The notes beneath the pieces are model-generated. The model was given only the letters and a program-made list of their open reading frames with translations, ran no database searches and had not been told where the DNA came from. This document shows positions 60,036-64,000 of a DNA stretch of 64,000 nt, in pieces. The DNA lies in contig JAHEFR010000071.1 of NCBI GenBank assembly GCA_024640085.1, positions 16,636 to 80,635 of the forward strand. Reading direction: 5' to 3'. Position 1 is the first letter of the stretch. Every line of letters begins with the position of its first letter. This DNA is from Gammaproteobacteria bacterium. GTDB taxonomy: Bacteria; Pseudomonadota; Gammaproteobacteria; Steroidobacterales; XN24. The translations under genes and the position numbers were made by a program.

Positions 60036-60860
60036 ATGATGGCTGGCGGAAACGTCATCGACGTGTGGATGCAGCAACCGACCGAGCGCTTCCTGGCCCA
60101 GCCGTTCCTGGATTCCCTGCGCCGCTGGACGCGACAGGATCGACTGGTCTGCCCGTCACTCGATGAGACAGTACGCGCGATGGACGAAGCCGGCGTCACG
60201 GTGGGCATGCTGTCGGCCTGGTGGGGCCCGGCGGGGCCGCTGATCGGCAATGACGAGGTCGCGGCCTTCGTCCGGGGCCACCCCGGGCGTTTCGCCGGCG
60301 TCGGGTCGGTGGACTTGTCCAGACCCATGGACGGTGTGCGGGAGCTGCGCCGGTGCGTGAAGGACCTCGGTTTCCTCGGCCTGCGGGTCGTCCCCTGGCT
60401 TTGGAATCTGCCGCCGGATGATCGCAGATACTATCCCTTATACGCCGAGTGCATCGAGCTCGACGTGCCATTCTGCCTCCAGGTCGGCCACACGGGACCA
60501 CTGCTTCCATCGGAGCCGGGTCGCCCGATACCCTATCTGGAGCACGTGGCCCTCGAATTCCCCGAACTCCGCATCGTGGCGGGCCACATCGGGCATCCCT
60601 GGACCCAGGAGATGATCTCCCTCCTGGCCAAGTGCGAGAACGTCTACGTGGACACCTCCGCCTATGTCGCGACGCGTTTCCCCGCCGATTTCGTCGACTA
60701 CCTGAGGACCCGCGGCCGCGGCAAGGTCATGTTCGGCAGCAATTATCCCATGCTGACTCCGATGCGCTGTCTCGCGGGCGTGGACGAGTTAGGACTCGAT
60801 ACGGAGGACCGTGAAGCCTTTCTCCACGGCACCGCCACCAGGGTCTTCGGGATCACGTAA
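60036..60860 (+). CDS. Amidohydrolase_2 family protein lacking usual metal ligands
   Basis: A 274-residue TIM-barrel protein of the amidohydrolase_2/ACMSD group. Family parts include AGVTVGMLSAWW, LGFLGLRVVPWLW, FCLQVGHTGPL, IVAGHIGHPW, VYVDTSAYVATRFP and FGSNYPMLTP. The usual strand-1 H-x-H is replaced: IDVWMQQPTERF stands where IDVHTH-type sequence is expected. The strand-8 aspartate, normally in FGSDYP, is an asparagine. The His residues of strands 5 and 6 remain. So hydrolysis may be altered or lost; decarboxylase-like activity is also possible. Confidence 0.82.
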   Translation: MMAGGNVIDVWMQQPTERFLAQPFLDSLRRWTRQDRLVCPSLDETVRAMDEAGVTVGMLSAWWGPAGPLIGNDEVAAFVRGHPGRFAGVGSVDLSRPMDGVRELRRCVKDLGFLGLRVVPWLWNLPPDDRRYYPLYAECIELDVPFCLQVGHTGPLLPSEPGRPIPYLEHVALEFPELRIVAGHIGHPWTQEMISLLAKCENVYVDTSAYVATRFPADFVDYLRTRGRGKVMFGSNYPMLTPMRCLAGVDELGLDTEDREAFLHGTATRVFGIT

Positions 60861-60967
60861 CAAGCGGTTACCTTATCTCGCCGGCGTCGGCGTCTCCCGG
60901 CCCATTGCTGTAGAAGCTTCGGCGGAAGGCTAAAATTGGCTGAGTACCCGCACTACGGAGCAGCCAA

Positions 60968-61177
60968 ATGAAGATCAGCGCACGGAACGTCATCCGGGGA
61001 AGAGTCGTGGCCATCCACGAAGGCGCCATCAACTCCGAGGTGGTCATCGACATCGGCGGCGGAACCCGCCTGGTATCGGTGATCACCAAGACCTCGGTGG
61101 ATGCCCTTGGGCTGGAGCCCGGCAAGGAAGCCCTCGCGGTGATCAAGGCGTCGAATATCCTCGTCGCCGTCGAGTAA
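60968..61177 (+). CDS. Molybdenum-pterin-binding protein (molbindin, TOBE domain)
   Basis: A 69-residue single TOBE (Mop) domain. ISARNVIRGRVVAIHEGAINSEVVIDIGGG and the C-terminal ALAVIKASNILVAVE are characteristic. Such proteins hexamerise to bind molybdate or tungstate and store it in the cytoplasm. It has its own promoter-like region in the preceding 107-base gap (possible -10 TAAAAT near 60932). Confidence 0.93.
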   Translation: MKISARNVIRGRVVAIHEGAINSEVVIDIGGGTRLVSVITKTSVDALGLEPGKEALAVIKASNILVAVE

Positions 61178-61203
61178 CGGCCATCAGCCCCGTACGAGCG
61201 ACG

Positions 61204-61572
61204 ATGTGCGGCGACGGTAACGGAGGGACAGGGGGTGCGATCAGGGGTGGCCCGGGCTTCGTCGTGATCTACCGGTGGCGGCTTAGGCCCGGTACGGAGG
61301 AAGCGTTCCGCGACGCCTGGGCCGAAGTCACCCTGGCCATCCGTCAGGGGTGCGGCGGCCTGGGGTCGCGATTGCATCGGGCGGACGACGGCACCTGGCT
61401 CGCCTACGCGCAGTGGCCCGACCGGGCATCCTGGGAGGCGGCTCAACGGTCGCCTCCGGCGGAGGCCGCAGCGTCGGCAGCCATGGGCCGATGCATCGAC
61501 GAACGCCTGCCGCCGATCCTGCTGGAGCCGGTCGTCGACCTGCTGACCGACCCCGAGCCGGGCAGGGCGTAA
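61204..61572 (+). CDS. Antibiotic biosynthesis monooxygenase (ABM) domain protein
   Basis: A 122-residue dimeric alpha/beta-barrel type protein. FVVIYRWRLRPGTEEAFRDAWAEVT and the RLHRADDGTWLAYAQWPDRASWEAA sequence fit the ABM fold. The first 17 residues are glycine-rich and may not be translated; a later start is possible. Roles range from quinol oxygenation to stress proteins. It abuts the next gene. Confidence 0.75.
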   Translation: MCGDGNGGTGGAIRGGPGFVVIYRWRLRPGTEEAFRDAWAEVTLAIRQGCGGLGSRLHRADDGTWLAYAQWPDRASWEAAQRSPPAEAAASAAMGRCIDERLPPILLEPVVDLLTDPEPGRA

Positions 61573-61923
61573 GTGTCCAGAACCGTGATCGTCATTCGGG
61601 CCCACGCGTCGAACTATCCGGATCCGGTCATGTTCCGGCGGGGCGACACTGTGATACTCGGCAGTCGGGACCCGGAGTTTCCCGGCTGGATCCGGGTGGC
61701 TGATCGGTCAGGCCGCTCCGGCTGGGCGCCGGAAGCGCTCCTCGACAATGTGGACGGACCCCACGGGACGGCCATCGAGGATTACGACGCTACGGAGCTG
61801 AACGTTTCACCAGGCGATCTGCTGACCGTCCACCGGGAACTGGCCGGCTGGTTCTGGGTCTGCAACGAGAGTGGCGCATGCGGCTGGGTCCCCGTGTCGA
61901 CGACGGAAGACACCAACCTGTAA
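61573..61923 (+). CDS. Protein with two SH3-like domains
   Basis: A 116-residue protein beginning with GTG immediately after the previous stop. Two variant-SH3 units are visible: VMFRRGDTVILGSRD...GWIRVADRSGRSGWAPEALL and DATELNVSPGDLLTVH...GWFWVCNESGACGWVP. The second contains the A-T-E-L-N-V-S-P-G-D consensus of variant SH3 domains. No signal peptide, so it is probably cytoplasmic and binds a peptide or nucleic acid (inference). Confidence 0.8.
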   Translation: MSRTVIVIRAHASNYPDPVMFRRGDTVILGSRDPEFPGWIRVADRSGRSGWAPEALLDNVDGPHGTAIEDYDATELNVSPGDLLTVHRELAGWFWVCNESGACGWVPVSTTEDTNL

Positions 61924-61983
61924 CCACAAGACCGCGCGGCAGCGCGTTGGGAAAGCGCCCCGGGAGGCGTGGGCGACGAGACC

Positions 61984-62436
61984 ATGACGAAACTGAAAAA
62001 AAGGGAAGTACGCTTCCTCGACGCGTTCGAGGACGGCAGTCTGCCGGAGGAGAATTTTGACCACAAAGCCCACGTCTACGCCGCCTGGTGCGCCCTGAGG
62101 CGGTACGGCGACCCGGCGGGACGGGAACGCTTTGTAGCGGCGCTGAGACGCTTTGTGGATATCCACGGAGCCCAGAGCAAGTACCACGACACCATCACGC
62201 GAGCGTTTCTCCAGATCATTGCCGACCGGTCCCGGGACACGGCAGGCTGGCAGACGTTCCGGCGCTCCCACGCCGCCCTGGTCGAGCACGGCATGGAGGA
62301 ATTGCTTAAGCACTACTCCCGCGACCTCCTTTTTTCCGATGAGGCGCGGACCGGATTTGTCGATCCGGACCTCCATCCGCTGCCGGGGCAGAACCACCGG
62401 CGGGAACCGCGGGCCGGGAAAGGCGCTGGCCGATGA
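61984..62436 (+). CDS. Hypothetical protein with paired histidines
   Basis: A 150-residue protein of mainly helical composition. ENFDHKAHVYAAWCALRRYG has two conserved-looking histidines in an F-x-H-x-x-H pattern, and later SKYHDTITRAFLQII and TFRRSHAALVEHGMEELL. I recognise a family of uncharacterised proteins with such a start but cannot name it. The start at MTKLKKREV is chosen; a GTG five codons upstream is possible. The stop overlaps the next gene's start. Confidence 0.6.
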   Translation: MTKLKKREVRFLDAFEDGSLPEENFDHKAHVYAAWCALRRYGDPAGRERFVAALRRFVDIHGAQSKYHDTITRAFLQIIADRSRDTAGWQTFRRSHAALVEHGMEELLKHYSRDLLFSDEARTGFVDPDLHPLPGQNHRREPRAGKGAGR

Positions 62437-62717
62437 CCGGCAACTCCACGGTCGGCCGCTCGCTCAGGGTCATCCCCGGCGTCGGCCCCAGTATCGAGAG
62501 CGATCTACGCGAACTGGGCTATACAAGCGTGGAAACCCTGCGTGGAAAGGATCCGGAGGCCATGTACCGCGCACTGTGCCGACTGCGAGGCGGCCACGTG
62601 GACCGATGCGTCCTGTATGTGTTCCGCTGTGCCGTCTATTTCGCCGAGAACCGGGTTCACAATCCGGAACTGCTGAAGTGGTGGCGATGGAAGGACAGTG
62701 ATGGGTGCCGGGAGTGA
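62433..62717 (+). CDS. Helix-hairpin-helix protein, Cdd1/pathogenicity-locus type
   Basis: A 94-residue protein. SLRVIPGVGPSIESDLRELGYTSVETLRG is a helix-hairpin-helix with the family N-terminus, and CVLYVFRCAVYFAENRV plus WWRWKD complete the Cdd1-like (pathogenicity locus) domain. It likely binds DNA or acts as a small adaptor. It overlaps both neighbours: four bases with the upstream gene and 17 bases with the CIA30-like gene. Confidence 0.85.
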   Translation: MTGNSTVGRSLRVIPGVGPSIESDLRELGYTSVETLRGKDPEAMYRALCRLRGGHVDRCVLYVFRCAVYFAENRVHNPELLKWWRWKDSDGCRE

Positions 62718-63333
62718 CCCGGGGGTCCCGCTCCCCGGCCACCGCAGTGCTGATGGCCACGCGCCCTCGCCGATGCCCGGGGTCATGATGGGTTCCGGCG
62801 CGCACCAGTCCCTGGTGGATTTCGCGGCATCGTCCATGCTGCCGTGGCGGTGTATAGACGACGTGGTCATGGGCGGGATATCGAGGAGTTCTGTCCGTTT
62901 TTCGGGCGAAGGGACCGGCATCTTCGCAGGGGTGGTGTCGCTGGCAAGGGGCGGCGGGTTCGCATCGGCGCGGGCGGAGATCGGTCCCCTTGACCTTTCC
63001 GCCCATGCCGGGCTAGGCATCCGCGTCCGGGGCGACGGCAAGCGCTACCGGCTGCGGATCCATACCGACAGCGGCATGGACGCCGTCGCCTATCAGGCCG
63101 GATTCGACACCCTCGCCGACGCGTGGCGGGAGGTATTCCTGCCTTTCGCTGTATTCGAGCCCACCTTCAGGGGTCGGCGACCAGCCGGTGCGCGACCGCT
63201 GGAGCCGCGGCACGTCAGACAACTCGGCATCATGATCGCGGACCGCCAGCCAGGCCCCTTCCGGTTGGAGGTTGCGTGGATCAGAGCCGGAATCCAGGGC
63301 GATTCGGCTACACTTGGCCAGCCTCGAACCTGA
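62701..63333 (+). CDS. CIA30 family (NADH dehydrogenase assembly-like) protein
   Basis: A 210-residue protein. LVDFAASSMLPWRCIDDVVMGGISRSSVRF is the CIA30 signature and GPLDLSAHAGLGIRVRGDGKRYRLRI follows. Eukaryotic CIA30 assists complex I assembly; bacterial members have unclear jobs. The first ~35 residues look unlike the family and the true start may be later. Start chosen at the ATG directly after an in-frame GTG. Confidence 0.75.
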   Translation: MGAGSDPGVPLPGHRSADGHAPSPMPGVMMGSGAHQSLVDFAASSMLPWRCIDDVVMGGISRSSVRFSGEGTGIFAGVVSLARGGGFASARAEIGPLDLSAHAGLGIRVRGDGKRYRLRIHTDSGMDAVAYQAGFDTLADAWREVFLPFAVFEPTFRGRRPAGARPLEPRHVRQLGIMIADRQPGPFRLEVAWIRAGIQGDSATLGQPRT

Positions 63334-63349
63334 ACCGGGAGGGAACCAG

Positions 63350-63829
63350 ATGCACGGCACCGTCGTTTCCATCCATATCGCCGAGTCCAACGGCGGAGAC
63401 CTTCGCCCGCTGGATTCGGCGGAGCTGGTTGCCGGCGCGGGCATCCGCGGAGACCGCCACTTCAGGGCCGACGGGAGCAGTCCGGATTCGGCCATCACCC
63501 TGGTCGAGTCGGAGCAGGTCGAGGTGTTCAACGAACTCACCGGCCTGTGCATCGCTCCCCACGACACGCGCAGGCAACTCGTGACCCTCGGGGTGCCCCT
63601 GAACGATCTCGTGGGTGAGCGGTTTCGTGTCGGCGACGTTCAGCTGGAGGGCGTGGAACTGTGCGAACCCTGCAGCCACCTGGCCGGGCTGCTTCGGAAA
63701 CAGTTCGAAATCACGACCACCAGCGCCGCGGATATCGTCAGGGGGCTGACGCACCGGGCGGGGCTGCGCGCGCGGATACTGACCGACGGAGAAATCCGCG
63801 TGGGCGATGCAATCGAATCCACGGCATAG
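63350..63829 (+). CDS. MOSC domain protein
   Basis: A 159-residue MOSC (molybdenum cofactor sulfurase C-terminal) protein. VVSIHIAESNGGDLRPLDSAELVAGAGIRGDRHF, SEQVEVFNELTGLCIAPHDTRRQLVTLGVPLNDLVGERF-type sequence and LCEPCSHLAGLL carry the family features, including the reactive cysteines. Family members bind the molybdenum cofactor or transfer sulfur. Together with the molbindin gene, a molybdenum link in this cluster is possible. GGGAGGG precedes the ATG. Confidence 0.86.
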   Translation: MHGTVVSIHIAESNGGDLRPLDSAELVAGAGIRGDRHFRADGSSPDSAITLVESEQVEVFNELTGLCIAPHDTRRQLVTLGVPLNDLVGERFRVGDVQLEGVELCEPCSHLAGLLRKQFEITTTSAADIVRGLTHRAGLRARILTDGEIRVGDAIESTA

Positions 63830-63907
63830 GGAACGGCTCGCCGGATACGGCGCAGCTGCCTCCCCGGAGAATGCCGCGCGCCCAAGGCAGCAAGGACACC
63901 CATCGTA

Positions 63908-64000
63908 ATGACACAGGCTCGCCTGGACGACGAAACGATACCGGGGCCCCCGCCGCGGCTGGCCCTGTTGCTCGAGCCAGCCGGCCTGCTGGAGCCCATA
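63908..64000 (+). CDS. Partial gene at the window end
   Basis: A reading frame starting at ATG (63908) runs to the edge with 31 codons (MTQARLDDETIPGPPPRLALL...). Proline/leucine-rich, so no family can be given. AGGAC lies 9-14 bases upstream. It might also be chance; the reverse strand's open frame here is a shadow. Confidence 0.35.
   Translation, partial: MTQARLDDETIPGPPPRLALLLEPAGLLEPI

Noticed and set aside
53881..63829. Integron cassette array
   Set aside because: The small one-way genes resemble cassettes, but neighbours often overlap (ATGA) or sit a few bases apart, and I find no attC-type inverted repeats with the core GTTRRRY ends, nor an integrase.

Overview
The window is a high-GC chromosomal segment of an uncultured-looking gammaproteobacterium. 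Supporting signs are the fused aspartate kinase/diaminopimelate decarboxylase (LysAC), the blocks ftsY-ftsE-ftsX-rpoH, rsmD-coaD-yfhL, coaBC-dut, thiS-thiG-trmB and rpmB-rpmG, outer-membrane proteins ending in aromatic residues, a GlyGly-CTERM tail and a Pla-1/cef-type lipase. The genus cannot be told from the sequence alone. I see no rRNA, tRNA, CRISPR array, prophage or complete insertion sequence; the only repeat-like element is a ~104 bp inverted-repeat unit between mutM and a gamma-glutamyltransferase gene.

Layout. 0-6.9 kb: cell-surface and secreted functions (partial methyltransferase, sulfotransferase, an orphan 389-residue protein, a two-domain cupredoxin-like lipoprotein, an LTA-synthase-like phosphoglycerol transferase, a small lipoprotein). 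6.9-10.6 kb: a self-regulated efflux operon (TetR, HlyD-like lipoprotein, ABC ATPase, ABC-2 permease) with a clear palindromic operator in its promoter. 10.7-18.8 kb: a PKD/multi-heme GlyGly-CTERM protein, a YeeE/YedE transporter pair, a PiuC-type hydroxylase, a DUF1302/DUF1329 pair, and a Pho-box-like repeat preceding a truncated GDSL esterase. 18.9-45 kb: mostly housekeeping (lysAC, rimO, thiSG, trmB, marC, ampG, xthA, pyrE, dut, coaBC, radC, rpmBG, desaturase, mutM, ggt, yfhL, coaD, rsmD, lipase, ftsYEX, rpoH). A perfect CIRCE element, the HrcA operator, lies directly upstream of rpoH. 45-47.8 kb: a porin / FMN-binding / PepSY operon whose promoter overlaps a Fur-box-like palindrome. 47.8-53.7 kb: Mpo1-like protein, malic enzyme, histone-deacetylase-like amidohydrolase, glutaryl-CoA-type dehydrogenase and a MATE exporter.

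53.9-64 kb: about twenty short genes, all on the + strand and often overlapping. They include five GNAT acetyltransferases, a coupled GNAT/SRPBCC/cytochrome P460 trio, a DJ-1/isonitrile-hydratase relative, a tautomerase, a HEASH membrane protein, a VOC protein, an amidohydrolase lacking usual metal ligands, a molbindin, an ABM protein, an SH3 protein, a Cdd1-type HhH protein, a CIA30 protein and a MOSC protein. The mix points to accessory small-molecule modification or detoxification rather than one classical pathway.

The regulatory sites are the most testable part of the window: TetR autorepression, the putative HrcA-to-RpoH link, Fur control of the porin/FMN/PepSY unit, a palindromic promoter for the multi-heme protein, and a leader with mutually exclusive hairpins before a DUF6763-like gene. 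All function calls rest on recognised motifs and gene order; no database search was run.
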